Shown in pieces: positions 1 to 11,680 of a stretch of DNA of 64,000 nt. The stretch is from Prostheceraeus crozeri (taxonomy: Eukaryota > Platyhelminthes > Polycladida > Euryleptidae). The first letter of the stretch is position 1, and every line of letters starts with the position of its first letter. The notes beneath the pieces were generated by a model. That model saw only the letters and a program-made list of their open reading frames with translations. It made no database searches and was not told the origin of the DNA. The stretch lies in contig CAJQUW010003396.1 in assembly GCA_907163375.1 (NCBI GenBank), positions 248,001 to 312,000 of the forward strand, in the 5' to 3' direction. The position numbers and the translations under genes are program-made.

Positions 1-78
1 GATGTGTCAATTTGTATTATCTTGCAGAATGTTTGCAACTGAAAATGTTCATATAAATAGGAATTTCCGAGATTCTTT

Positions 79-503
79 GTCAAACCTTTGATATTTCTGT
101 GTCTAATCCCTAAACTTCATGAACCCTAAAATGCCTCAATCTACCATTGAAGGGTAGCATTTTGGCATTTCTGAATATATTCGTACTCCATGCACTATAT
201 ACTTATGAATGCATCGGACCAATTGCTTATTGTATTTTCAATGTTTACTTATCCAGACTGCGCACTCCAAAGTGTCCAGACTTCATCTGTGTCATTTAGA
301 TTTGTACATTATCCAAATTTTATACTAAAATCAATTTTTTTCAGCAATGTCTCTTTCATTTAACTTCATTGTAAATTGCTTTCTTATAGCTAGGAGTACG
401 AATATATTCACAGATGCCAAAATGCTACCCTTCAATGGTAGATTGAGGCATTCTAGAGTTCATGAAGTTTAGGGATTAAACACAGAAATATCAAAGGTTT
501 GAC
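79..503. repeat. Fold-back element with 111-bp inverted arms
   Basis: The arms at 79-189 and 393-503 are near-perfect reverse complements, from GTCAAACCTTTGATATTTC on the outside to CGTACTCC on the inside. The spacer is about 200 bp. No coding potential is visible. This is the structure of a fold-back or MITE-type DNA element. The target duplication was not resolved. Confidence 0.8.
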
Positions 504-729
504 CTCTGGACAAATCATTTATAAAGATTTGTTTCTTTAAGTTCCGAAAATAAATTCAATGCAAGCTACTTAAAAAAAGAGTCATCCGATTTCATTGAAC
601 TAGATCTCTCAATTGAATCAGCACAGGGCTCAAAATTGAGTAATAAATTACTTGTAGAGACAATGTCCTTCACACATCACATTTTAGAAGGTTCTGAACA
701 GTGTGCATGAGCGCCGTTCATTTGAGCTT

Positions 730-1490
730 GTAAAAGTATTCTTCCTGTTAATACAAAGATATTCGTAAATGCAAAGTTTTTGAATTTGAAATTTTCTGCT
801 CATTTTGTATGCGTTTGAAATTCAAATTTCAAATGTGTTTTTTTATTATTGTTGTACTTTCTAGTTCGGCATCTAATTAGCAATTATTGAAAACTTTCAG
901 AATCATGTTGCTTTTGGCCTCAGTGAAACAGATGGAATATGGGAAACAATTATTTGCATCGTATGAGACAACTAGGCGTACTTCTGAAAATAAATTTTAG
1001 TGGGATTTGAGTTGAACTAAAGTTTGAATAATTTGACCTGTGACTTCATCTTATACGATGATGTAATCTCACAACGATTAATAGTCATCATTTCATTAAC
1101 CACATTGACCAGATCTTTCAATTAGTTTGTGATTTATTGGTTTTTGTTGTCATTTTCCATTTATATATATGTGATATAGTAAAAAATTTGCTAAAAATTG
1201 GCGTTTTTTTAACCTTTAATTTCCACCTCAGCCCAGGGATGGCCTTAGAAATAAAGTAATGCTGTTTTTCTGAATCCTCTTTCGATGCCCATTCGATTGA
1301 TGTGTGGTTTGGTAACATTGGTATAATAGTTTGGGAGATCAACAGGGGAAGGATTAAGTATCATATGGAAGTGTTCACACAGGGACGCACTGCACGGGAA
1401 CGCGCGTGTCCAAGCAATTTCAGAAAAAGTTTCTGAAATGAAGCAAGGCTTGCCTACGAGATGAGAAAATCTACTTCTCACTTTGCACTA
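730..1490 (+). repeat. Dispersed repeat R1, copy 1
   Basis: This stretch matches, in opposite orientation, the segment at about 25440-26130. Shared blocks include GAAATTCAAATTTCAAA, AGAATCATGTTGCTTTT, GTATGAGACAACT and AATGCTGTTTT. The copies are clearly diverged and carry no recognisable protein. It is probably an old non-autonomous transposon or retrotransposon UTR. Short open frames here are not supported as genes. Confidence 0.65.
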
Positions 1491-2870
1491 CTACCCCGAC
1501 CTCTGCTACAACTCAAGTCAGTCGTTTTCCTTCAGGTCGCCAACCAGAGAGAGAGAAGATTGACTTTCGACAAAGATTCTGCGGACAATGTGACCAATTG
1601 AATGTGAAGTTCCCTTAACAAAGCATTTTTGTACTTAATTGTTGTGATGCAGTTTACATGCTATTATCATAATGAACGCTAACGTATGTTGATATTACTA
1701 ATAAGACAATGGTAGTAACATAAATACTTCCCATTAGGCCGACATGTTATAGTGAGTTGTTATGCGTTAGTCATCAGACAGAAAACATCACGTACATGTG
1801 TATTTTGAAGTAACCATGGAAGTAACGTCATATTGGCATTCTACGGACAATGTCACCAATTGAATATGAAAACCCCCTACCAATTCATTTTTGGATTCAA
1901 TTAACCATGAATTCAAATTCTTGAATGTGCTTGGGGCCAGAAGACATCTGCAGAACAAGAACTGGTAAATTGAAATTAAGATAGGAAATTTGCTGTTGTT
2001 CTCAACTCAGTTGATAGTCTGCAACAGGTTTCCCCGATTGGATGCAGAGTGCATTCAATAACCTCATTGTACGAACGGAATTGTTCGTTTTCAATGTCAT
2101 TTCCCTACTCTTTGATTTCGCTGCAACATCAACAATTAAGAAACTGAGGTAGGCTTACTGATGTATCATCATTCGTATGTTCTAAATAATTGCGGCTTTC
2201 AAATAATTAAAATAGGTCAGATATAATTAAAATATTTTTTTCAAAAAAGATAAAGTAAAATAAGTAAATGAATACTTTTTTATAATTCATTTTCTACTTT
2301 ACACGAATGCCAAAATTTAGGTCTGAGACCTACTCAAACGGACATTTTGCAGTTAGTAATCCGCAAAATATAGTGAAGCCTTCATTATAAGTGAACTATG
2401 GAGTAGGAATAGAATAGGAGATTAACCAATTATTGATTTTAATGAAATTTGAGAAACTATGAACGTCGGATTTGTAAAACCTCATCTCTATTCATATTCA
2501 CCCCTATTCATATTTACTGCATTTATAAGCGAATTTCATGACCCGATGAGTTCTTTGGTTAATTTGCTGCGAAATGGGAAAGTTGAATACCTTGTGAAAA
2601 GTTGAAAGACCATGCATGATACTGTTCAAGAAAAGCTAGTATCATGAAAATAACACTACCTGAAATTATCGAGATAAAGTCAAAGTCAAGTCTGATTAGT
2701 CGATCTGCTACGATAAAAGAACTAATTGAAATAAACATCAGGTTTATGAACTCTATGTGAAGCTGTCTGTCTTTCGTTGTCACCCAATTACTCAATCGAG
2801 TCGTTTGGAGTGGTGACTTATAGAACTCTAAAGTTGAATATGCCTGTGTTTTGAGAAAGACTTCATTGCT
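1491..2870. other. No gene recognised
   Basis: AT-rich DNA with only short open frames lacking recognisable domains. Nothing is supported as a gene or RNA. Confidence 0.5.
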
Positions 2871-2875
2871 TGAGA

Positions 2876-3965
2876 TAACTGAAACAGTTCATTTTGTCCG
2901 AACTTCCGTGAGAAACATTTTGCTCGAGAAGTAAGTTTATTGCTTAAAGTAAAAGTATGTGACCGGCCTTCGGTGTCCATCGCCTTCCGAGGTCGACAGT
3001 ATAGTATTTTATATAGTTTATCATATAGCACAGTGTAAGTAAGCCATATGATAAACCAGGGTTTCGGAGTCGGAGTCGGAGTCGGAGTCGGAGTCCCCCG
3101 GAGTCCTATCATTTGGCCGGAGTCGGAGTCGGAGTCGGAGTCCTATCAAATGATAGGACTCCGGACTCCGACTTAGTAGTAAAATTGTTGTAGCCTCAAT
3201 AAAAGATGGCATTTTCAAAAATATATTTTCCATCATTTTATCTTCCGAGTTTCTCTAGCGACATTAATCTACATTCTAGACAAATATCTTTATTATATTT
3301 AATCATTTGATCATTTTATACAATTAATATAACTTACTTTATACATAACTTAACAAGTTGATTAGCCTACATCAAACATTCTAGCTACTACTATACATAA
3401 TTTGTTATCCTCCAATTGATTTGATATAGACGTATAGCTATGAATTGAAGAGAAAATTTGATGCTCAAAGTTATTTCTTATTAAGCCTATGGCGCACGCG
3501 CAGTATTGGTCATTTAATATGAGAATGTCTGTCAATTGTTCATTTTGCATGGTTGGTGGGACTATTCCTCTGGGGATGATTAAGAGTAGATTACAATGAT
3601 ACTATGGAAGATGTGGAGGCCATTCAAGTGGCTCGTGACGCAGACATGTAAAAATGTCATTTACATAAATGAAGTTTATAGTTGCATAACTTAGAGCCAA
3701 AATTGTGAGTTGAGAAGACTGGAGAATCTTCGGTGCCCGGAGTCGGAGTCGGAGTCGGAGTCCTTAAGATTTAGTCGGAGTCCTTAAACTTTGAAAACCC
3801 GGAGTCGGAGTCGGAGTCGGAGTCCTATCAAAATTTTAGGACTCCGAAACCCTGTGATAAACTATATAGAATGCTACACTATCGACCGCGGTATTTTTTC
3901 TTTCTCCCGGGAGTTTGGACAAAGTGAACTGTCTCAACAAAGAACTGTCTCAATGCAAATTATCC
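2876..3965. repeat. Imperfect inverted-repeat element interrupted by a hAT insertion
   Basis: The flanks of the hAT element at 3057-3854 are inverted copies of each other. On the left are a CAGTTCATTTTGTCCGAACT block and GGTCGACAGTATAGTATTTTA followed by TATAGTTTATCA. On the right are the reverse complements, near 3863-3945. The left arm has an extra segment of about 70 bp. An older fold-back element was therefore split by the hAT copy. Confidence 0.6.
3057..3854. mobile_element. Non-autonomous hAT-type element (GGAGTC family, copy D)
   Basis: The element begins CAGGGTTTCGGAGTC and ends GACTCCGAAACCCTG. It is flanked by a perfect 8-bp target duplication TGATAAAC (3049-3056 and 3855-3862). 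Both ends carry tandem GGAGTC hexamers mixed with TATCAAATGATAGGACTCC palindromes. CAGGG termini and 8-bp duplications are hAT hallmarks. The interior differs from copies A-C, so it is a related subfamily. No transposase is present. Confidence 0.9.
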
Positions 3966-3989
3966 CGATGCCTGGTCAACTACGTAAAT

Positions 3990-5100
3990 GAGACAATTTC
4001 TAAAAAGCTATGGGAAGCATGAAAGTGGTCCAAATACGGAGCTGGCACATATAGAGGTTAAATCGCTGCCTTATCTTTTTCACGGGAGAGCGCAAAGTGG
4101 CTCTACTGCAGAGACGGATTGTCTATAAGGGTGGTCTGAAATGAAGGTTTCACCAACTTTAGGTTCCGGTATACGACATATCAAGGTTGGATCGGGGCTA
4201 TGGTGGTGTCTCTGTGACTTGCTAGTTAATTCAATGTTGGCAGTTGGTTGACGTGTACTACGGGTACTATTAATCATTCGATTTCTCGATTTCAATATTG
4301 CTTATATAGTAGGTCCACCAGTACTCCGGATAAACAAGAGTTGCCGACGAAGCGAACTCGGTACTGATAACACATTTTGCAGGCGCATGGAAAAAAGGCA
4401 GCAATACGTGTGAAAACATATTCAAGATATGAAATTCTTGAAATCTGATGGCGCACTGACTCAGATGACATATCAGGAATGTGTTGAAAGCAGTTTTTAT
4501 TGAATACCTGCCGAAATTTCACTCAATATACTGATTGTGCATCTTAAATTTGCCCCCGGGTATGGCTGCATCATTAAATAGGGAGTTTTGTCGATGTTGA
4601 GAGATGGGAACTAGGCCTTCTAATGATTCCTGATATTGAATGAAATGGTAGCTGTTCAGGTCTAATTCCATTTTTCAACTGAGGAAGTAACTCAACATTT
4701 AGTATTTTATTTTCATAGCAAATAGGAACCTTTGCATTTTTGTTAAAGGCTTACGCATTGCTGCATGTGCAAAGTTTATGTTGAAATCATAAATTCATAA
4801 TGTCTAAAATTCACCGTATTGTTGATGAAAATCATAACTCTGCATTTTTCATGATTGCTTTCAGCCAATTTCAATTTTCAATTAATATCATCTTGTCTCA
4901 ACCAGTTTTTACAGTGTTGCCCTCAATATGCAGATGTTACAGAATGCATTCATGGTGATTCACATGCATGTGACTTTGCAATTACCATGATAATCCTAAA
5001 TAAATAAAAAACGAATAAATCTATCGATTTGTACGCAATGCACACGCAGTGATTGGCTGCAAATCTACCAATTATGGTTTTTATCCTCTGAAATGTGAGA
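3990..5100. other. No gene recognised
   Basis: No frame here shows a recognisable domain, and no clear repeat boundary was seen. Confidence 0.5.
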
Positions 5101-5102
5101 TA

Positions 5103-7218
5103 CCGTATTTATTCGATAATAAGACCCGTGGTCTTATTTTCGAATAATGCCCCCTCCCTGAAAAAATCAAGACCCGGGTCTTATTTTCGAATAATTCAAA
5201 AACATATTCTCTGTAAGCTGATAGGGCTTATTATCATGCTGATTTTCTTTCTATCGGATCTCTATTATTTTCAGTAGGCCGGCCTATTGAATCTCTAATA
5301 TTGTCAGGTTATTTGTCACTTCCCAAAGCCTAAATAATTGCGTTTACTCTAATACGCTATAGGCTAAACTGGTATTATTCCGACCTCCTGGAATGAAATT
5401 TACGTAAATTCTTGCTTTGCATTTAAAAATTACCCCGGTACATGATATTTCCGTATTTTTACCTAAGAGAAAAAACACGTTTTTTGAAAAACGTCTGCTA
5501 TGAAACTTATAAATCACTATCCGTATCGGTTGAGTCTGAGTCAGTATCAGAGTCGTCGGTATCCATGACGACGAAGTATTCTTTCGTCGCACCAGACGTG
5601 ACCAATCTATCGTTTGAGATGAGATCTCTCAGCCGTTCGTTGAGGCGATTCTTCGGAACCTGGGCACCGTTTTCACTAACACAGCAGCATTCAAATGCAC
5701 GTTCGATTGCCGATTTCTGCAGCGAATTCAACGCCGATGATGCCATCTGAACAATTGCTTTGTAACTTGGCTTTTTCATATTGCCAGAACCAGTGTATGA
5801 ATGATCTTCATAATGGCCTTCCTGCCATTTGGTCCACTCGTCACGCATGGCATGCTTGAATTGAGCATTTACACCGACATCATTCGGTTGAGCAGCGTAC
5901 GTAGTTGATGGAGGCACGTAAACAGTATCGACGTTGTGCTTTTGGAGAGCGGAACGAACTTCATCTGAGCGATGTGGTCCATAAGAGTCTAACAGAAGAA
6001 TAGACTTGGTAGATCTTGCAAAAGGATTTCGACTTCCCATAACAGCTGTCACCCATGAAACGCAGTCACTCTTTTTCATGCTACCGGAATCAGACACAGA
6101 TACTTCGATGTTCTCGGGAAGTGGTCCGACGTTCGGTTTCTTCTTCAATTTGAAGATGATCAGTCCCTTCAACAGCTGACCATTGGCAACTGTAGTGAGC
6201 GCAACGGTGTATCTCATCTTCGTATGACCTGTATGTGATCCTGAGACAGTATGCTCACCTCTAAAATGCAACGTACTATTGTGAGTCATGTCCACGTAGA
6301 CAGGTACCTGATCCATATTGTAGATGCGATCTTTCGGGATCCCTTTCGTTGCATGTCGAAGATCTTCGAAATATTGTATCAGTCTATCTCGTATCACGCT
6401 TGAATCATTGGCATTTAACTGTGAAACGTGAGTAAGTCGCCGAGAGACAATTCCATGTCGTTTCGCCCACTTCTGGATAAAACCGTTGCTGATTTTGAAA
6501 GAGGCAGGCAAATTCAATGGCTCACGCAATTCGTCGACAGCTGTACGAAGTGATTTTTAATTTGCAATAGAGTTCGATGCACGTTTTTCTTTGAAATATT
6601 CTAACAGTCTTTTCTCCAGTTGCGTATTGAGTGGACGACGGCCTGAACCAAAAGATTTGGATTTTTTTGGTTGATTTCATGGATGATGATCGCCATTCTG
6701 ATTCACGATTACGCCAATCGTGTAACATTTTTCGACTGACACCCTACTTGCCTCTGCAGCATGTAACGAATTGTTGAATTCCAAACGCAATCGATCCAGC
6801 ATCTCTAGCTTGACAGCGATAGTATAGGAAAATCGTCGCGGAGCCATGGCAGGTGAGCGCTCGAATGAATCGATAGTGAAAAATTCGATCTGTTATTGTG
6901 TGTGAGGGCTATTTTTGGACATTACTATCCATATACACCATGCTCCTTTGTGATTGGCTCTTACTATCAAATTCATTAGTTCCAAGAATAACAACGATTT
7001 CCAGGAAAAGCTCAACAGGGAAATTGTCTTCAGAGATGACAATCATTAAATGAATAGCTTCTAACTTGTGTGTGTGTGTGATATGAAGCATAATAAGATT
7101 TATTTCCTCGATAGGCAATAAAAAATTTAAGACCTGGGTCTTATTTTCGAATACAACTTTTCGCATTATTCGAAAATAAGACCCCTCCTACCCGGGTCTT
7201 ATTATCGAATAAATACGG
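5103..7218 (-). mobile_element. pogo-superfamily (Tc1/mariner-type) DNA transposon
   Basis: The 2116-bp element has terminal inverted repeats starting CCGTATTTATTCGATAATA. The similarity extends about 60 bp inward (AAGACCCG, then GTCTTATTTTCGAATAATGC). TA dinucleotides flank both ends (5101-5102 and 7219-7220), as expected for IS630/Tc1/pogo insertion. It contains one broken transposase gene on the minus strand. Confidence 0.92.
5507..6847 (-). pseudogene. pogo-type transposase, disrupted at the N-terminal end
   Basis: This is a cut-and-paste transposase of the pogo/Tigger group (DDE_1). A continuous 340-codon frame (6529-5507) covers the catalytic core. The first acid is in NMDQVPVY, the second in LLLDSYGPH and the third in AAQPNDVGVNAQFK, which is the DDD pattern of pogo. 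The C-terminus is an acidic Asp/Ser/Thr tail. The N-terminal DNA-binding part starts at an ATG at 6847 (MAPRRFSYTIAVKLE), but it changes frame twice between about 6520 and 6750 and meets an in-frame TAA just before the core. The element is therefore probably not autonomous, although its core is intact. Jerky/CENP-B-like domesticated proteins share this fold, but the TIRs show this is a transposon. Confidence 0.92.
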
Positions 7219-7220
7219 TA

Positions 7221-8770
7221 CCAGCGCAAAATTGGTCTAAATTAGAAAACGACCTGTGGGATGCTCACTAAACGACCAGCATGCAGCTCTGCGACACATG
7301 CAGCAATTATGGCTATTAATATTAATCAGAGAGAACTTACTTTCATTGTCGTGTGTTGTCATGTTGGCGTAGACGGATAATCTCTGAGCCTGCCTTACAT
7401 CTCAAATATATGCTAAAACTAAGATTGAGGAACATCCTAGAAATTTTACTCATTTAAGTGCATAAACATTGGAGACTATCAACAACTCCGTACTCATGTA
7501 TACTCAGAAAGTGTTTAAAACAGGAGCATAACAGAGAGCAAACAAAACAAGGAATGTTTATAACATGCCTTCTTGTTTGTAGACAGAATTTCACATCATT
7601 GACAATGCAGAAAAATATTTTGGTCCATAAGAAAACAGTCCGAAAGCTTGTTCAATTGAAAGAGACTACTTTTTATATTTGTGTAAAAGTAGTCTTGCTG
7701 TCGTCGTCATTAAACAGTGATTGTTTTTAAACAAAAATTGTTTCTAGGGTAAGTACAATGCATGATAATTGGCAGCAATTGAGATATATGAACGGAAAGT
7801 ATGCACTTCATGTTTAGAATATGTGACGCACGGTCACTTACAGCGGATTTTAAAACATTTTGCACACGCACATACTTTCTCATTCAGTAATGATGATCAT
7901 AGAGTAAGTATGTTAGGTACAGTAGCAACTCAGCATTTATCAAATCACCAATGTATATACATTTTCGATTTTATTAAATGAAGTCGAGATGAACACATTT
8001 GGGTATTGTTACCAAATGTGAGATATGCAAACTTGCAGCTATGAAGAAATTACCACGGAATTGACTGATCATGATAGTAATGCAGGAGGAATAATAGTAT
8101 TTTTATGTCATGACAGCGTTGGAGAGGTAATGTTTGTTAAATAACCAAATTATAGGCTTAATTTCATGCTCAACCTCAAGAGTATCTTCCATGGTATTTT
8201 CTTAAGCGTGATCATCACAAGCAACCTGCCATTGGTATAGCAAAATAGCATAATCAAAAACAATTCTTTCAGTTAACTTTGAAAAGTTAATTAATTTAAA
8301 TTTGGACCGCATGATGATGACATCCAAAAAAGCATTGCTTCATATTGGGTCTGACACAATATTCAGCAAGTCCAGCGCAAATATCAAATACTCAATTTTC
8401 ATTCTGTTGAACACCGGTTATGCAAATATTGAGTAAAATGAGCATAGAGGTCATTGCCGCTGCGGAGGGTCACTGTTCCACCGGTATGCTTGCGTGTTTA
8501 GACTAGAAATAATGTTAAATAATATTAAAAAATGATGGTATCAATAAATTTCGTTTGTTGATTGAAACATTTAAGTTTGACAAGACGGAAACATCAAAAG
8601 CCGTTTTTCTTCAGTATTCTTACCAGCTAGACACTGAAACTTCACAATTTTCACATATTTTACACTTCCTTTTCACACAAATATGACATATACTTGTATT
8701 TCGGGGCTTTCGAGCGCATATAAATCCGAGACCTAATCATGACTCCTGGAATTTCTTTGAATGTACGTGT
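7221..8770. other. No gene recognised
   Basis: Only short frames without domain signatures are present. Confidence 0.5.
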
Positions 8771-9640
8771 TTATCCTGGAAATGTCCTCGAAAATGGGTT
8801 TCCAAATTCTGTAGAAACTCTGAAACTAAATATGAAAAAAGTCCGTACTATGCTGTGTGACTCCCGTCTCAACGTGTGTCCGAGCCATCGCCATCTCCAG
8901 TTCATCAGCACTTCATCCAACCGTGGCACTTTCGTTGTTTCACGGACATTAACATTTGTTACTTTATCCTGCCATTTCACTCCCAGGATCCGTCTTAAGG
9001 CTTTATTCTCGAACACAGTGAAACGTCGGGAAATGGTCGCATTGTCGTACCAACTTTCACAGCCATATGTTAGTACAGAGTTCACTAACGTCTTGTACAG
9101 AGATACTTTTGTATGGATCATCAATCTGCGTGACCGCCACACTTTTCCTAACATAGGCTACCCATAACTTGACTTGCTTTCATTAGACAAGCCGATAATT
9201 CTTCTTCAAGAGATAGAGATCCATTTTTCTGAACAACAGAACCGAGATATTTGAATGTGTCGCAATCCTTCATATGTATTCCATTCAAACTTACATGTCC
9301 GGTACATGCCTTTCAGTTCGCATTACTTCCGTCTTCCTGAGATTGATCTTCAGTCCAATACCCTTCCAACACTTGCTAACTTGTCAATCATGGTTTGCAT
9401 TTCCTCTACTTTCTGAGTTAGAACTGCAACATCTTCAGCATACTCTAAGTCAGCCAAGCGTTTTGCCTCTGTCCACTGTAAGCCGTCTGTATGCATTTCG
9501 ATTGCATTCTTCATCAAAAAGTCAATCACAATGGTAAACAGCATAGGAGACAACACATTTCCCTGCATCACCTCTGAGTTAACTGGGAACTCATCGCAGG
9601 TCTCCATCAACATTGACTCTACAGAGCTCTCATTTCATAC
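8771..9640 (-). pseudogene. Non-LTR retrotransposon reverse transcriptase fragment
   Basis: Two minus-strand frames are 3' pieces of a non-LTR reverse transcriptase. The frame at 9613-9350 contains QGNVLSPMLFTIVIDFLMKN followed by LADLEYAEDVAVLTQK. This is the palm motif with YAED in place of YADD. The frame at 9154-8771 has the connection/C-terminal signature VLTYGCESW, LRRILGVKWQDKVTN and WRWRWLGHTLRR. Frames between the pieces are broken. The combination resembles RTE/I-like elements of invertebrates. The 5' part is missing, as expected for a truncated insertion, and the changed active site argues against activity. It could belong to the same family as the endonuclease fragment at 42963-43560. 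Confidence 0.85.
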
Positions 9641-9871
9641 AGATTTCGGACAATTCGCACATATTTGTCAGGTATGCGATCGTAGGATGTTTCACAATGT
9701 GGTTAATGTGGATTAAATTGCTGAAATTGCTTGTGTTTGCCAACATTGGGAGGCTTTCAAATCTCGATATGTTCAGCTTCATAGTGGTGCATGTGCATGA
9801 CAGGAAATGATCTGAAGACATCCCATGTCAAAAATTATGACTCTGAGTTTAACACTTTTCACTACTTAGAT

Positions 9872-10661
9872 CAGGGATGCGGAGTCGGAGTCCCGGAATC
9901 CTATCATTTTTGCTGGAGTCGGAGTCCTATCAAATGATCGGACTCCGGACTCCGGCCTATAACTAGACCCGAAATATAATCCAAACAAATTAATTATCCC
10001 AGTGTATATAGCTGTCACTGTCTTGATGTCAGCTTTCTCCGTCAAACAAAAGTACAGAGACACTGATGCATGCAAAGCTTGTAATAGTTGAGGGAACGAA
10101 CCGTGATAGTGAAAAAAGATTGTCTTTTCAGTCGGTGATTTATTAGAGAAGACAAGCCTTCCTATAGCCTCGATCAAACCTACGCACCAAAGGTCACATC
10201 AGAGACAAAAATGAAATACTAGTTTGTTTGAGAACATTACCTCTTACCAAAGCGTTAATCTTGCGTGATAGCTCCTCCAAAGCGCATATTAAAATCGAAT
10301 GTGTATTGGAGAATTCACATTTTTCTCACACATTCTCATATTTTTTGGAGAAAGATTTGAGATTTCCCTGCCTGGTAGAGACTGGAGAAAAACCATGTGA
10401 AGCACACATCAACAAGATGGTAGGAGCCGAGTCGTATGCATCCAACTTAAAGCGACATTTGATGAACTTTCATCGAAAATGATTGATAATTGATAGAGCA
10501 ATGATCACTAAAAATATGTTAAAAAACCTATAGTGATCCATGATGCAGGTTACCAGTTTTTTTAAAAAAAACTGTGCTAGATATATTTGCCACCTGGAGT
10601 CGTAGTCCTATCAACCCACGGAGTCGGATTCCTTTAAAAATGATAGGACTCCTCATCCTTG
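9872..10661 (+). mobile_element. Non-autonomous hAT-type element (GGAGTC family, copy A) with a BED finger remnant
   Basis: It begins CAGGGATGCGGAGTCGGAG and ends GGACTCCTCATCCTTG. The flanking 8-mers ACTTAGAT (9864-9871) and ACTTAGTT (10662-10669) form a 7/8 target duplication. The interior is shared with copies B and C. An 84-codon frame at 10228-10482 contains a Cys, then SNLKRHLMNFHRK, which is the second half of a BED-type zinc finger as found at the N-terminus of hAT transposases. The catalytic domain is absent, so this is a deletion derivative. Confidence 0.88.
10228..10482 (+). pseudogene. BED-type zinc finger remnant of a hAT transposase
   Basis: This is an 84-codon frame inside hAT copy A. 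The visible signature is FPCLVETGEKPCEAHINKM followed by ASNLKRHLMNFHRK: conserved Cys residues, a spacer, and the Asn-Leu-x-x-His-Leu-x-x-x-His end of a BED finger. BED fingers give DNA binding to hAT transposases. No RNase-H-like catalytic region follows. Recognisable versions are also present in copies B and C on the opposite strand. Confidence 0.6.
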
Positions 10662-10944
10662 ACTTAGTTAGATACAGCTTAGAAAATTTCTCTGCGTCCC
10701 ATTGGATTATCAGGTGTTTTTATTTGATCGTGTCTGACAAGAAGATGAACTAACTAGAACTCGGCATCCGTGCAGATTCGTGGTAGGCATAGGGTGTACA
10801 TCATTCTATGAAGGTTCGGCCTTGATCCCTGCAGAACACACGCTGTGCCTCAGGCTGCCGGTCTGCCTGGTCATTTGATACGTATATGATGATGGTTTAG
10901 CGTCATTACTTCCTAATACTAGGGGCTTTGACGGTTCTGACACA

Positions 10945-11052
10945 AGGCTTTTAATCTGGAGCGTTGATCTTTTAGCCCGAATGCCCTTCCGAACGACTTC
11001 CAGTGACACTTTCAGAGCTCAACCGCTAGACCGAAACATCGCTAGGCCATAG
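10945..11052 (-). repeat. tRNA-derived SINE-like copy 1
   Basis: On the minus strand the sequence runs CCTAGCGATGTTTCGGTCTA, GCGGTTGAGCTCTGAAAGTG, then GGAAGGGCATTCGGG. This matches copy 2 at 32365-32474. A tRNA-like head, with GGTCTAGCGGTTGAGC resembling a pol III A box, joined to a GGGCATYCGG tail is the layout of many SINEs. Confidence 0.55.
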
Positions 11053-11680
11053 GGTGCGGTTTCTTATTAAAGAAGTTCTTCAAGCTATTTAGAAATTGCT
11101 CATTACATATGTCGCCGATTGTCCCTTTCCATGACTTTAAAATAATGTCATTTAAACGACGAAACTGATCTCTTTCTTTCACGCAGCGTTATTACAGCTC
11201 GGACAAAACTGTCATAAGATTTCAGCCTCAAAAAATTGAAAGGATCCAGTTGTGGGGTAATCATGCCAAGGATTTCAAAATTGTGTCGTCTATCTCGACG
11301 AACTTTGGCTGTACATCACAAGCGGCGGAGCATTTTCGCAATGCACGACTCTATGAGTGTGAGCAAATGTTGCTACTTCCCGACAATGCGCTGAATCATC
11401 TTTCGTAAAAGACTGCTTGCCAGTCTATAGCTTAGTCTGCATTGTCTCTCTTATAATATGCGTGTATCTACACACTACGCGTAGCTGGATAGTGAAAAGA
11501 AAACTTGATTTGACAAAAAGAATCGATCTTTTTTCAGAATATTTATCGCGGACAATCCTGCTCGCCATCATTAGTAGAACGAGTAGCGTAATAGTTAATT
11601 AATTCATGACGACACGTTAAATATTTCAATAAATCAGTCAGATTGTCGTACTGACTCAAATAAATCCGCAAAAGTTTCCG
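11053..11680. other. No gene recognised
   Basis: Short frames only. It probably includes the 3' flank of the lectin-like gene on the minus strand, but no canonical AATAAA was seen close to its stop codon. Confidence 0.5.

Larger units (their letters stand above)
9620..10850. repeat. Second copy of the 22-kb fold-back family, split by hAT copy A
   Basis: 9720-9870 (CCAACATT, GAAATGATCTGAAGACAT, CAAAAATTATGACTCTGAG) and 10680-10830 (CGTCCCATTGGATT, GTCTGACAAGAAGATGAACT, GGTGTACATCATTCTATGA, TGATCCCTGCAGAA) match consecutive parts of the right half of the fold-back element at 22256-23047. The hAT element at 9872-10661 sits between them. Confidence 0.7.

Noticed and set aside
5344-5750. Frames on both strands at the 3' end of the pogo transposase
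   Set aside because: They are shadows of the transposase and its acidic tail. No independent domain was seen.
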